Shown: positions 11,042 to 23,925, numbered from the stretch's first letter. The stretch: DNA of 64,000 nucleotides from Kuschelorhynchus macadamiae (GCA_030620095.1 JAUTXW010004703.1:462501-526500); one strand, 5' to 3'. Notes: generated from the sequence alone by a model not told the origin. Numbers and translations: made by a program.

Positions 11042-11684
11042 TTTATAACGTGTTTAAAAGTAAAATTGACCTTAAATAAATATATACGATTTACAAAAAA
11101 TTAACTTACCATCAGAAACAAAGATCCAAAATGCATTAAATGCGATAACAAATTGTGTAACACATATGAGACATATAACACGAAGCTGACATTTTGTATA
11201 TTACATTAAAAACACACACAACGTGAAAATATAATACATCAGTCACATACATAGAACGACAACGAGTATTAAAATCGACTGCTACTATATTAGAAATAAG
11301 ACATGTAGGTGCTATGAGAATTCTGTTGTTTTTTTGTGCTGTAAGAGTTTAAAAGCAATTATCTTACGAACATCCAAAATACCATTGTTATTTCAGTTCT
11401 CATTTGATATCCAATTGCAAAATAAAAGTGCATTTTTTTGGGGTACTAGTTAAAAAACCTAATAATGAATTATTTAATAAAATATTTGTTAGAAAACTGC
11501 ATATTTTCTAATTTTAAGGTGAAAAATTTAATTAAGAATATTAAAATATATTTTATTGAGACCAGCTATTTCCGATTTATCGTTTATGGATTGAGGATTG
11601 TTTTTTATGTGGATCATTTCATGATATTCGCGTTTTCTTTTTTGTGGTACTGTTAAGAGTATTTTTGTTTCATCAAAGTGAAAA

Positions 11685-12190
11685 TTATGATTTTTTTAAG
11701 TGCTGTAGTATTTTTTTATCGTATCGATGGCCATTTAACCTATTGTGAAGATGTTGGCTAGTTTGACCAATATACACAGAAGGACAATCTTTACATGGTA
11801 TCTGGTATACAGTATGCGTTTTTTTATTTTTAGGAATTTCACTTTTTAGTTTGCTGTAATTATTATTTAGGAGATTAAACCCTTTGTGACACACAATAAC
11901 ATCATGTTTTTTAAAAAGCTTTTGGAAATTTTCTGACAGGTTGGGTATATATGGTAGGGACAAATAGTGTTTATGATTTTTCTTATTGTTTCTTCGGTTT
12001 TCTTTATCTGTGATATTGGAGTTGTGCTGTTCAATGCGTTGTCTAAAAATAGAATTTATTAGTTTTTGTGGATATGAGTTTGATTTAAGCACATTTCTTG
12101 CCTTTTTTATTGAGGTATTTCTAAACTCAGGGTTGCTCAGTTTAATTGCTCTATCGGCTAAATTAATTACTACAGATAAATAAAATAAAT
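11685..12190 (-). pseudogene. PLE-3 ORF remnant with GIY-YIG endonuclease
   Basis: The minus-strand frame opens at about 12190 with LVVINLADRAIKLSNPEFRN and continues past the Met at 12092 (MLKSNSYPQKLINSIFRQRI). It passes YLSLPYIPNLSENFQKLFKK and reaches HTVYQIPCKDCPSVYIGQTS, the GIY-YIG motif with the Cys pair before it, then RLNGHRYD. The sequence corresponds to the region between RT thumb and endonuclease. The whole RT is missing and the frame ends soon after the nuclease motif. Confidence 0.85.
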
Positions 12191-12299
12191 AAAATTATAT
12201 AACTGCCCACTACCTCGCAGTTTATTTCACTGAACCAAAATTCCCAAGAAAACTTTGCTGAAACTTATATATTTACAATGGTTCAAGAAACATTCAATG

Positions 12300-12487
<188 letters not shown>

Positions 12488-12489
12488 CA

Positions 12490-13075
12490 TCAGTATGAGC
12501 TACATCTAATGGTGTGGTGTTGAACCCATTAAGGGTCTTACAGAACAAGGCAGTTAAAAGTGTTTTAAAACTTCCCTTACGCCACTCAACCCATTTGCTG
12601 TATAAACCCAATAGACTAATGGATATTTCAGGGATATATAAATTTAAAATAATTCTTTATATATAATATATAATTCATAGAAATAAGCGATCTGTTATTG
12701 AGCTTCAAAAAAATGATCAGAGACACACACACTATACCAGGCAGTATGATCATTTGCATCTTCCAAGTTTCTGCACAGGTACAGGTATAAAATCAATTTA
12801 TCACAATGATCTTAAACTGTTTAATAAGCTTCCAAGTACACTTAGAAATATAAATAGTACATCTCTATTTAAAACTAAATTAAAAAGATATATCTTGGAT
12901 TTAGGTTAATATGTATCAGATAAAAATATGTTTTAAACAAAAAAAAATTGTTCATTCCTGAAACCGGTTAAAGCTAATAGTGTATTATATTTTTTTGTAG
13001 CTTTGATTCCCAACATGACATTTTTTTTGTATCTTCTTGGGACTAATAAAGCCTTTCAAAAGTAAAAAAAATGTC
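12490..13075 (+). pseudogene. Non-LTR retrotransposon C, C-terminus and 3' tail
   Basis: Coding sense resumes with LNPLRVLQNKAVKSVLKLPL, RHSTHLLYKPNRLMDISG and then HTHYTRQYDHLHLPSF, LKLFNKLPSTLRNINSTSLF, KTKLKRYILDLG and a stop near 12908. This is the standard C-terminal block of Jockey-like ORF2. The 3' UTR ends in gactaataaagcctttcaaa followed by a short A-run at about 13070, consistent with a poly(A)-type end. Confidence 0.85.
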
Positions 13076-13079
13076 TAGC

Positions 13080-13430
13080 TTTTAAATTTAGACTTAAACG
13101 AGATATGTTACCATCTCAACTCTGAGTGTTCCTTGCCATATCTTTCCTTTCTCCTTTCTTCTTACTCTTGATCTTTTCTCTTTTACCTTACTATTATTAT
13201 ATTTATATTTATCAATTGCGTTATTTCAGATTATTATGACAAATTTATTGTATTTTTATCTATAGAATTTGATTTAGTTAGTTTAAGGCCTAAACAGTAT
13301 CTGGGTAACCAGATGTCTGCCATTATACAAGGCCTTTTGTTGCCCTAGAAATACAAATATTTTTAAAAAAAATTTACTTTAAAGATTGGATGGTTTAAAC
13401 AATAAAGTTTGTTTTTATTATTATTATTAT
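13080..13430 (+). repeat. Probable 3' tail of another non-LTR element
   Basis: A noncoding segment ending in gtttaaacaataaagtttg and a (tta)n run at 13410-13430, the usual layout of a non-LTR 3' UTR with a polyadenylation signal and simple-repeat tail. It contains taaggcctaaacagtatctg and tacaaggccttttgttgccc. No coding part survives, so the assignment rests on the tail alone. Confidence 0.45.
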
Positions 13431-13439
13431 GCTTGCACT

Positions 13440-16400
13440 CGGTTTGTTAGTTTGAATTATGTTTAACATTTAGATACTTTTAATTATTTTAACAACTAGA
13501 GAGAGGAAGAATATTTAAATCAACTCGAGTGTGTAAGAAAATAACATGAGACACGAAATTAAAAATAAAATTAGCTACTGCCAAAACACGGTCTAGAAAT
13601 TCAGTTATTTAAATTCAAATGTCATCAGTGATTCACCGATTCCGGGGCTGATCTGAGATTGGCATTTGTATAACCACCCAACTACATCTGCAAGTTATTC
13701 CTACCATTTACATGTCTCCCCTTGCGGATGTTTCGGAGACAGAAAATAATTGACAGAGGCCGTGGGTTGTTTTAGCAGAATCCTTAACATGAATGATATC
13801 TCATCGATATCGTTTCGACTCTTTCGAGTTTTTTAAGCCTCGCTCTTCTTCATGCCTCCGGATAATCAAGTTCCGAAATAGACATCAATCGCATAGTTCT
13901 TAGCATTTCGCCTGAATCATCTTTAAATGCCAAATAAAGTTGCAAAAGCTCTGGTTTTGACTCGCAGGTTCGGGGTTTTGCAGATTATGTTCCGGATGGT
14001 GGGTTTTAACATACATACTTCGTGCTGGTATTAAAAATAGTAATAGTCCTTAAAAACATAAAACATCGGTAAATTTCCTTTACCCGGAACTTGCCTCATT
14101 ATCAATATTTCCTTTTATTAGGAATAGTGAAGTGTGAACCAATTTAGTTCAGTACATCCCAGTTATTAAGGATTACATATATACTGTATTTTCAAACATT
14201 TTTATTGGACGCCATTTGGTTCCAATATATTGTCACACTCTTTCTTTTTTTGACAGCAGAGAGTATGTATTTGTTTTAAGATAATATAAATCTACACTAA
14301 GTGGTTGATTGAAAGAGAGGCAGTAAAGTTAGTGTGCAAATCACCGACTGCTCAGGGAGGGAGATTGGTTCGTTTTCTATTTATAAGGGCGCCAACAGTT
14401 CTATACCAGTTGACTGTTAACCGCTCTAGATGTTATGAGTACCACTCCTCAAGACCGCTAAGATAAAATTAATTAAAGATAATAGTAAAAAAAAAGAATA
14501 AAAAACATATTCAACAAATAACATTTATTAACAAGTTCAGTGCTCCCCAAAATATTTCCAGAAATATGTATCTCCTGTAGGTTATTTTATATAACATGTG
14601 AGAGAAATTGGCCTTAATTGAAGTTTTTTTTTAAAAAATGACAATTGACTGTGTAATGATCCTATGTTAATCAGTTTTCATACCTCATATGCTGAGAGAA
14701 AAATCTAAAGTATATTCAAATAAAGATCATTATCCAAATATTAGATCAACTGTGTAAAATGTTTTATGAAAATAGCTAAAGAATCACAAAACAACAAACT
14801 AAATGTTCAATAAAACCTGAAAATTAAGTAATACGGGTGAGAAAAGAAATTTTCAATCAGCTAATGACAGGTAAAAGTAATGGACTACAAAATCTATAAA
14901 TTTTTATAAAGAAAATCTTTAAGTTGTTTTAATTTACCGAACAATTTGATCTAACAGTAAAAATTTATCAAAAGATGCAAAATAATCAAGCAATTAATTA
15001 ACTTCATTAATTCAAATACAATTAACAATAATAGAATAAAAGAAAAGAGTATTATGTGAATCTAAGAGCAAGCAAATAACAAGAAAAATTTATATAACTA
15101 AGTTTCAAATCCAATCACCAATATTACCTAACAAATTGACACCATTGTTTTATATCAAAATACCTTTCTAAAGCAAGTAAATACAATAAATCATAAATAT
15201 CATCACATATTCCAGTAGTGTTACCTGTTCATAACACTTCTTATATACCTTGTATAAACTAACTAGATCTTATAAGTTAAAATTTCAAGATGTGATCACA
15301 CTTTACAACAACACTGTATCTTAAAGTATATTATACTATCAAATGTTGGCAGAAACCTATAGACTATTGTGTCATAAACTTATACTGTGATGTTCTGTAT
15401 CTTAAAGCCTACTATACGGTCAAATGTTGACAAAAACCTATAGATTATTGTGTCCTAAACTTATAATGTGATATTTGAGTATCAGCATGAGTTATAAAGT
15501 AAAAATAATCTTATTGACAACACCAATAATCATGGTTTATGCACACCAGCAGTAGTTAGAACTTTATATCAAAAAGTATACTCTACACTCAAAAGAAATA
15601 GAAAAAGTCATAAAGTTGATCAGCAATAAACAATAAAGTCAATTCAGCACAAGGGATGTTAAAATTAAGATACTTATCTAAGTGTCTATCAGCATCGGTG
15701 ACTTAGATCAGCAGTCTATGATGTAAGTGTCATCGAAGACATTTCCAGCAGGAAAACTGGGTACGTACACAGTTAAGTACTAGGTAACAGACTTCTGCTC
15801 CACTTACAATGACACATCCAGGTTCAAACCCTGATTAGGAGAACAGGAACAAGAAGTAGAATAGGAGGGAGAAGAAGAAAAAAAACCCTAGAATAGTACA
15901 AACGTCTAAGATTTACACCCCAAATAAAAGTATATAGGTCTGTTTAACAACTCAACACCCAGTATATCAAATAAAGAAAATAATTCCAAACAAAAATGTA
16001 TCAATATTAGCTTGACTTCATTTAAACCAATTTACCCAAATTATAAAAAATCTTAAGTCATTCTATTACAGAAATTCAAAATATTAGGCTCGTAATGTCT
16101 ATTACGATACATAATATTATCAACTACAACCCCTTAACACTATATACAAAATATAAGCAACATATCTATTAATTAATACTAATATAGGTACATTACAGCT
16201 CTTATAGTGAATAGTAACAAGAATCCACCCTTAAAATCTTGTAAATATCAATACAAAATGTCATTACTCCAGTATAAATAAGCTAATATAAGATGTTACA
16301 GTCAGAAAATGTAAATCACTGATACAATATTGTTCAATTTTGCCAAATTGGTTAAAGCAGATAGCATGTATTTATATCTTATAAGGTTGTTTCGGTCTTC

Positions 16401-17740
16401 AAAGAAATATGAAAATTAAAGTGATTTTTATAGATATATAGGCCTCTTTCCTAATTATAACATACACCTGTAATAGTTGTATTAAAACACACTTATTAAA
16501 GAAAACAAATTATCCCCAATGTATTTACAGTTCTTTACTTTATGCAAACTTAAATAACAATTGGCTTATGGAGGTTACAAATAGACCTTTTTGTATTGCA
16601 GAAATAAACTTAATAATTATAACAAACATAAGGTATATATACATTCAGCACATATCTTAAGAAAATGAAAAGTACTATTGAATACATTGTTTGCTACACA
16701 AATCAAAGGGCAATCAAGAGTGTCCCCATAGCTCTTAATTTCAATAAGTAAAATAACTCTGTGGCCTTGTAATTACTTTTTAATAAGAAAACTAAGTAAC
16801 AAAAAAAATAACTCCTTTTTTATATATAAACAAAAATACCTTAGTGATAGCCGAGAAACTATATCTAAGCTAGAGGTTAGAACATAATCTATAAAAAAAT
16901 AATATGGCAAAATACAAGAAAATATGTACAGGGAAAATATATCACATTTTAGTGAATATAAAATTGGATTATCTTACCTTATTTGATGGTAAAGGGTTTC
17001 TAATTAATCATTTCGTAAAGTTTGTCCCATCAAAAAGATATGGTAGGTGGTCAAGTGCAGTTAAATCCTCACAAGAGAGTAATAAAAGGTTCCTCAACCA
17101 AAAATATTAAGGTACAACGTAATTAAATACACATAGGAGCCTTTTTAACTAAGTTGCCGACGTAAATCCGAAAAGATGGCCTGGATTAAAACAGGATCAA
17201 TTCGCCGACAAACTTTCACACTTAACCTTCACCTTCCAGAGAGACAAGAAGCTCAACCTACCTCACCACCAGGTCAAGGCAGCAGTAGCGGGATGACAAT
17301 CCGTCAGTGGTGCCACTTTACTAAAATCAAACTGACCAAATCGGGACAATAGATCAGCCAATCCCCGATCTGGATCATAGGAAAGAAAAAATATTTAAAG
17401 GAGAAGAAAGTAAAATTACTAATTGAAGAAAACTAAGGCGCCGTCTACACGAAAACTAGTGAATTGCCTCAATAGGAAGCGGAAGATTTCGCTAAGCAGA
17501 GACCGCGAGCACCTTACTACATCGATAGGAGACTTACAGTACCGGATTTACGGATTTTGTTGCATTAAAATGTCACACATGATTTTGAGCATGATTTAAA
17601 ATGAATTCAATAAACAGTTTTTACATTGACAGACACCGCGATTTTGTTATAGCATATTGAATTTGCACCAGTTTATCTTTATATCATATTTAATTTTTCT
17701 CCAAAATTTACAGTCAATTGAACTACTCAATCTCAGTTAA
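13440..17740. other. Long AT-rich stretch without recognisable genes
   Basis: No frame longer than about 70 codons looks coding on either strand. Slightly GC-richer islands occur at 13620-14000, 14290-14470 and 17150-17540, but I find no coding sense, LTR pair or TIR. A match to an RNA polymerase III B-box (ggttcaaaccc at 15821) has no convincing A-box. This may be intron or intergenic host DNA. Confidence 0.5.
15313..15476. repeat. Two-copy tandem duplication, unit about 82 bp
   Basis: ctgtatcttaaag starts at 15313 and again at 15395. Both are followed by tcaaatgttg, acctataga and aaacttata. The copies differ by several substitutions. Confidence 0.75.
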
Positions 17741-17742
17741 TT

Positions 17743-18112
17743 TCTACGACTCATATTAGGTATTGAGTACAGAGATGACGTTCGTCACAAATTTATAGAA
17801 TTAGACATTTTAACTGTCCCTTGTATATATTTTTCAATGTTTAAATATGTAAAATTGAATATTGGAAATTTTAATACAAACAACCAGGTACATTATTATG
17901 GAACTAGATTGAATGATAATTTAAGGACAGATTTTTTTAGATTGAAATCTAGCAAGAATTGTGCAAATTATTACGGTATTAAATTATTTATTGTATTGCC
18001 ACTTGAAATTAGAAGTTTAACGTTCAATTTTTTTTTACCAACAATAAACAGGTTACTTAGAAGTAAGGCATTTTATAACCTGGATGAGTTCTTAAATTGT
18101 AATTTTAGATAG
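17743..18112 (+). pseudogene. Non-LTR retrotransposon D, C-terminal end
   Basis: One open frame from about 17743: LRLILGIEYRDDVRHKFIEL, DILTVPCIYFSMFKYVKLNI, YYGTRLNDNLRTDFFRLKSS, YYGIKLFIVLPLEIRSLTF and LLRSKAFYNLDEFLNCNF, then stop. This is the C-terminal domain of Jockey-like ORF2 (a '...LPCIYIFENL...NLYNKLP...FYSVEEFL...' type end). The element is 5'-truncated. Its 3' UTR runs to about 18350 (tacgaaataaattcattgat). Confidence 0.85.
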
Positions 18113-18399
18113 TAGAATATTACGTATTTCATAATTAGTCTAGCGAGGTGATCTTACCATTCATTTGTACCTGATTTAGTGATGTTATTATTGTATGTTT
18201 TGTTTCATGTTTATTCTCAAGTAAGTATGAGTCGTGTGATGTGATATATAGATAACTGTTTTAACAGTGTTTTTTTCTGCTTGTTTTCTTTTACTAAGCA
18301 ACCTGACATGTACAAAACATTTTTGTTAAGTACGAAATAAATTCATTGATTATTGTTTCATTGAATTAGAAGAGTTTTTTACGTTATTTTTTTTTTAAG

Positions 18400-18500
18400 T
18401 TATTTGGTCGACATTTTGTTCCGCTATCTTGAATTCGTAACAGAACTTTACCAGCTTATCTCCATATCACACATAATGCTTGCACAAAATTTGAAATTAA
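18400..18500. repeat. Fragment of the 'ccgccattttgttccgcc' repeat
   Basis: gacattttgttccgctatct, ttgaattcgtaacag, aactttaccagcttatctcc and acaaaatttgaaatt match the module described at 7780-8160. Confidence 0.6.
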
Positions 18501-18724
18501 CATATTATTATTTTATTATTAGGAGGTAGGAGGAGGGGTTGGGAGGGAGAGGGCGGAGTAGTTACGTTACGTTATGGTAGTACGCAGTCTTTGGGGAGTT
18601 TATAGTTGTCATTAGGATCGCAAAAAATGTGAGAATTTGTGATAAGGTTGTTTTCTGAAATATCAGTTCTTATGTAATAATTAGTGCTTATCTTATTAAT
18701 GAATTCTTTGAAGTATGGCAAATT

Positions 18725-20112
18725 GCTATCTCTGGGAAGTCCATGAGACCTACTGTTTCAGCTGTTGGATCACCAACGTACAATATTTCAAAATGGTTAT
18801 TAGAAGAATTCAGCAAATTAAATATGTCCTACGATAACTTTGAGGTTATTAACTAGCTAGAATTCTTAGATAAAATTAAGAATGTTCACTTAAAAAAGGT
18901 AAAATTTTAATATCTTTTGATGTAAGATCATTGTTTCCTAGTGTACCCATACCACTAGCTTTAGAGTACCTAAAGGAACTACTTGAAATCAATAATTTGA
19001 AGAAAGAAATTATTGATGAATATTTATTTCTCACAAAATTATGTATGAATCAAAATTTTTTTCAGCTCAACAATAAATATTATAAACAACTTGAGGGCAC
19101 GGCGATGGGCAATCGCTTATCTCCGTTCCTTGCAAATTTGTATATGGCTAGATTAGAAACCCAATTCAAAAAAGAACTCAAGTATTTCTCAAGGGTGTAT
19201 TATAGATACGTAGACGATATATTTTTGATACTAAAACAGAAAATTTGGATACTTTCTTAGAAACAATAAACAATAAATATCCTTCCATTAATTTTACGTA
19301 CGAAAAGGAGAACAATGGGAAATTACCTTTTTTTGACACGTTAGTTATTAGAAATAACGATAAATTAGAATTTAATATTTATAGGAAATTTGCTAATACT
19401 CATAGGTATATAACATCCGACTCATTTCATTACCTTCAACACAAAATTGCAGCATTTCATCTCTTAATTCACAGGTTAGTCAATTTTCCATTAAGTAAAG
19501 AACGTTTTAACAATAAAATGAATCGGATTAAAAATATAGCTAAAAGTAATGGATATAATGATAATTTTGTACAGAAATTAGTAAATAGACATAAGCATAA
19601 GCTTCAAGCACCTGAGGCTCCCAATAAGTTCATAGTAATCCCATATGATCCCAGATATACGAGAGGTCTAGAAAAAGTATTTAAAAACGTAAGTTTTAGA
19701 ATAGCCTACAAAACTGAGAACAGTTTGAAAAATCTCCTTGGAAACCCTAAAGTCGACTTGAAAGAGAAGAGTGGCATCTATGAAATTAGCTGTAATGACT
19801 GCGATCTAAAATATGTGGGGCAAACTAAACGCTCCATAACCATTCGTTTTAAAGAACACATGGCACATTTAAGATACGGAAGAACAAAAAAGTCAAGCGT
19901 TGCCCAACATGCTTAGGAAAACAATCACCAAATAAGAATAAACAATCTTAAGTTGATTAAAAATGTATCTAATAATAGATTATTGGATGTATTTGAGAGC
20001 ATAGAAATATTTAAATGTGGTAAGAAAGCACTAAATAAAGACAGAGAGCCTATTTCCTATAGTCCCCTCTATTGTTTACTTGATGACGATGCAGTCGGGT
20101 GCAACCAAGTGT
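18725..20112 (+). pseudogene. PLE-4: Penelope-like reverse transcriptase and GIY-YIG endonuclease, 5'-truncated
   Basis: Reading in order: ISGKSMRPTVSAVGSPTYNI, ISFDVRSLFPSVPIPLALEY (motif A), KYYKQLEGTAMGNRLSPFLA (motif B), YRYVDDIFLI (motif C), then after one frameshift near 19245 DTFLETINNKYPSINFTYEK, LPFFDTLVIRNN, FNIYRKFANTHRYITSDSFH, SGIYEISCNDCDLKYVGQTK and RSITIRFKEHMAHL (GIY-YIG). A stop at 19916 is followed in frame by the normal C-terminus to about 20112 (PISYSPLYCLLDDDAVGC). Both catalytic centres survive. The defects are the missing N-terminus, one stop near 18855, the frameshift and the late stop. It differs clearly from PLE-1 and PLE-3, so it is a separate lineage. Confidence 0.9.
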
Positions 20113-20242
20113 GACCACATAATTTTTAAAAAGGCAACTTCCAATCCCTTATGCCTTCAGCTAAGGAAAGTGATGGGATTTCCTCACTTTTTCTAGCTTA
20201 CCTATAAATAGTCTCGGTTGGGATAAGTTACTTTAGTTTATA

Positions 20243-20290
20243 CCATCTGCTGATGATGCTAACCTAGTTAGCGAAACGCGCGTCCAGAAT
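20243..20290 (+). ncRNA. Hammerhead ribozyme motif in PLE-4 tail
   Basis: CTGATGA (20250-20256) is followed by a perfect 6-bp stem II (GCTAAC, loop CTA, GTTAGC), then GAAA (20273-20276), the very short stem III CGCGCG and GTC at 20282-20284. Flanking tctg and caga pair as stem I. This is the minimal hammerhead layout reported for Penelope-like elements. Predicted cleavage is after C20284. All core residues are canonical. Confidence 0.85.
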
Positions 20291-20339
20291 GTAACAAGTT
20301 GTGTTGTATTGTGGTTAGAACTCTTGTATTTTGATTTAT

Positions 20340-21590
20340 TTGCCTGTTTTTGCAAAAAAGTGCACCCTATAATGTATTTTTGAAAAAGTAAAAGTAGATA
20401 AATTTTATAGTCTATAAATATAAAGGGTGTTCTATTAAAAAAAATAAAGTATGGTCCGATAACTTTTTGATCTGACCCTGTATACGGCGGAATTGAGTTC
20501 TACCGGAAAAATCATATAAGGAACAGTTTTCACATTTTCGATATGTTATCTGATAGTTGACATACGAGGGGTGTCTGAAAATGCAATATTTTCAATTTAG
20601 CTCTGTATCTTTAAAACTGACAGGGCTATGAAAATATTGTTAACGGCATCTTTAGTTTTACGAAAGAGTAGCATACTGTCGTGAAAACCTACCATCTTAA
20701 CTTTTCAATCTGTAAAAATAACGGAGGTGCCCCGCAAACGGTAAAAGTACCCAAAATGGGGACACCCTGTACAAGAAAAATAGAACAATAGTTTAGGCTA
20801 CGTAAATTTATTGGCTCTTTTCCATGGTTTCTGGTCTGCGATAAACCCCTATTCGACTCTTTAACTTTCACAGATAGAGTGGCGCGATAACGAAGCCATT
20901 CACATAAATCCATAGAGCAGTTAATATTCCATGCAAGTAGCGAAATGTTATTTATGAATACGCCTGTCTACACAAAAATTGATTGACATTCGAAGGCTAA
21001 ATCTACTCAAAACAACGTTTGTGATGAAGGTGGATTTATCTACCGATTTTGAATAATTTCGTTTTCATATTACTATACATTCAATAATTCATAATAAAAT
21101 TAATAGGTTAGGTTTATTTTAATTTTACATTAATTAATTTAATATAAATTAAATACATTGAAAAGCAATAAGAATTATATTAATATAAATAATAATAAAA
21201 ACGAAATATTTTTAGATTATAAAATCCAATTTTTCTGATGTTAATTTTACAATAGACTAGTTTTAGTCATTTGTTTAAAAAAAGTTTTAATTGTAGTGTA
21301 ATGTGAAAGATACCAAAAGCAATAATAGAGAACAATTAGGAATTGAGTGTGAAATAGCAGCCCAAAATATGGAACTTCCCAATATCGAAAAACACCTATT
21401 ACCTGCAAATACAATCGCTAACCAAAAAGTCGATAACATAAGGGTCATTTCTCTAAAAATTACTGGGCAGCAGTATCAATAGTTATTAAAAGTAACATAC
21501 CTAACATGATTTTTTACACGGTTATAGCTATGAACAGAGGTCAGACACTTCTTAAACATTAACGCATTAATTTCTAGGTACATTTGGTAA
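20340..21590. other. Noncoding region with MITE-like CAGGG/GGGTGTC debris
   Basis: Terminus-like words gggtgttct (20430), accctgtata (20476), gaggggtgtctg (20567) and gacaccctgtac (20762) suggest one or two short deleted relatives of the CAGGG transposons. The interval 20565-20773 has weakly matching inverted ends. The rest is AT-rich with no coding sense. Confidence 0.4.
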
Positions 21591-21597
21591 CTGTCAT

Positions 21598-22438
21598 AGA
21601 TATATTTAGACGAGTCTATGAATAAGCGCCACTCACGGGGAGAATGTTCAATATCAAGTTCCTGCATTAAACTGTCTATATCAGTACACGCGCACAACGA
21701 ATTATCCATACTGTAGAATTCAGAAAACACAGCATTTCTTTTTCTGAAATTCGTAATTTTTGTTCTTTTGGCTAATAGTTCCATTCCTTAAGACGGGAAC
21801 CCAGAAATTCTGACTGTTGCTTGGATAACCCCAAATCACGTACTAAATCATTTAATTCACTTTGAACAATCGAATTTGGCTCGCCGAAACTGGGACCTGT
21901 GGTAAAAGTGGGATCGTTGCATTGTTTTTCTGAGTTGCCTAATGATGCGTTGTCTCCATTATCGCGCAATCGGCGCTGGCAAATTTGCATTATGAGGAAC
22001 AGGTCGTATGGCAGATTGCAAATTTGGATATTCTATATCGTGCTTTCCCTTTTTGGTATAACCTTCGGTCTTTGTCAGACAAAAACAACAATCGCCAGAA
22101 TGATTGGTGGGTTCTCGCCATACCATTGGAACTGCAAAAGGCATACTTTTTCTCTTTCCCTTGATCCACTGCACCAATGATACACTACAATTAACACAGC
22201 ACACATGGGGAGCCCACCGCTTATCTTGATCTCCAATTAACACACCAAAATATTTAAAGTAGGCTCTTTTTACATTTTCGGAAAATGGCCTGGCTTGTGA
22301 TTTCACCAGAAATTCTCCACAAATATAACAAAATTGGTCAGGAGAAATTTTGCAACTTCGGCGCATTTGACTCGACATTCTCGTCTTCACATACACTTGC
22401 TTATCGACACACAGAGAACCACTCAATTCAAAACTCAA
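21598..22438 (-). pseudogene. Cys-rich multi-copy protein family, copy 1 (truncated)
   Basis: Minus strand from ATG 22438: MSFELSGSLCVDKQVYVKTR, then FCYICGEFLVKSQARPFSEN, WAPHVCCVNC, MPFAVPMVWREPTNHSGDCC and FCLTKTEG, YPNLQSAIRPVPHNA. A small deletion and shift near 21975 leads to NDLVRDLGLSKQQSEFLGSR, FRKRNAVFSEFYSM and SPREWRLFIDSSKY, where homology to copy 2 (39933-41605) ends at about 21598. CxxC pairs (CYIC, CVNC, CFCL) suggest a zinc-binding N-terminus. I do not know its function. Related intron-less multi-copy proteins exist in arthropod genomes from memory, unnamed. The C-terminal half is missing. Confidence 0.75.
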
Positions 22439-22685
22439 CAGAAGGGTGATGTTTAACGTTTATTTTATGTCTAATGTTGTAAACAACCCACAGACAGGTA
22501 ATTTTTCCGTTGTAAAATGGACCCATTTTAGCCGCCCCACAATAAAATTGTTTACCTGCCAATATAAAAGGTTCTAATTAGGCTATTAAAAAATGGTACC
22601 TATTAGGGCTTTCCGAATATTGGGAGGGTATTTCCATTGTGAAAATAATGAGCTGGCCTGTCTTAGAAAAATCTTGTCGGCCAAT
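22439..22685. repeat. 5' flank shared by both Cys-rich copies
   Basis: Upstream of the ATG, about 165 bp (to tattaaaaaatggtacc) and then a second block (ttagaaaaatcttgtcggcc) also flank copy 2 at 41606-41815. An insert of about 45 bp separates the blocks only in copy 1. The duplicated unit therefore includes flanking DNA. Confidence 0.7.
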
Positions 22686-22689
22686 GGTT

Positions 22690-23615
22690 TTTCACCCTGG
22701 AATAAGACCGGGAAAAACGAATATGTCAGAAACTTCTGGATTTTTGTATCTAAAAAAAATTGTGGCTATTTAAGAAATAAAAAGGTACAAATTCACCAAG
22801 GTCCGCTAAAATAAAAAAGGAAAAAAATTAAACAAACTTTTGCATTTTTCTCGAAAATTTTGAGGTTATGTTAAGAAATGATCACTATACAGGTTGAAGA
22901 CGTTTGCATTATCTACAACTTTTGTATAGAATATTTTCTTATAGGACGTCAATTTTCGCCGGTTACAATTATTTTTTTTTATATTTATTAAAAGCAACTT
23001 TACCGTTTAGACTAAAGTTTGGGTGACAGTCTCTTTTTTTTTAACTCTAAATATGTTATTCCGATCGGTCTATATATTAAGTTAGCCGAAAAGTATTGTA
23101 ATTTATTTTTGAACAGGTTAAAATATCAAAAATTAATTTTTAAGGGGATTTGACTGGTCAAAAATGCCCAGTAAGTGTATTTCTATTTATTTTCATGTTC
23201 TCTTGGCGACAAAATACAGAAGGGCACCTAGTTTGCGATTTTTGGGCAGTCGAATTCGCCAAAATTCAGAAATTAAACTGAAATATTACATTTAATTGGC
23301 GCTCCAAATAATAAATAGTTGGTGGTAAAAAAAATATTTTTTTATGTTTATTTTATTTTGAACATTTTAGCAATATTTTTTAAGCACTCTGTATAAGACA
23401 TTCACGATTAGACCCTATAATATTGTACTGTTATCGGGTTCTTAGTCAGTTCCGATAACAGGAACTGCTCCAAAAGTTACTTGCATGATTTGACCTAAAA
23501 ATACATATATTCTAACATACAAGTGAAATTAAATAAAAGCTTTTAAAAAGTAATAATTACCTTAAGTTTAATATAATTTATTTCCTAACCTTGTGAACAG
23601 GATTGATACAAGTAT
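22690..23615. other. AT-rich spacer, nothing recognised
   Basis: Only short frames without coding sense. One terminus-like actctgtataagaca occurs at about 23390. Confidence 0.4.
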
Positions 23616-23619
23616 GATG

Positions 23620-23925
23620 GGAGGAAATCAAAGGAGAGCCAGGGCGATCCCAAGAGACCAGGGAGATCCGAGGTGATCCTGGGCAATCCAAGGATATTTG
23701 GGGAGATTCGAGGAGATTCAAGGAAATTCGGGGTGATACAGGCAATTCGAGGAGATTTCGGAGAGATCCAAGGAAATTCGGGGAGTTCCGAGGAGATTTC
23801 GGGGAGATCCGATGAGATTTCGAGGAGATTTCAAGGAGATCCGAGGAGATTTCGAGGAGATCCGAGGAGATTTCGAGAAGATCCAAGGATATTCGAGGAA
23901 ATTGGAGGAGATTTGGGGGAGATTT
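23620..23925. repeat. Purine-rich minisatellite
   Basis: About 300 bp of degenerate units around gatccgaggagatttc (roughly 15-18 bp), strongly G/A-biased on the plus strand. It produces a spurious minus-strand protein of Leu-Glu-Ile-Ser repeats. Confidence 0.85.

Noticed and set aside
15815..15835. Possible tRNA or tRNA-derived SINE (ggttcaaaccc matches the B-box)
   Set aside because: No A-box at a suitable distance and no cloverleaf could be drawn.
14220..17540. LTR retrotransposon in the 13.4-17.7 kb gap
   Set aside because: No matching pair of direct terminal repeats, primer-binding site or pol motif could be found by eye.
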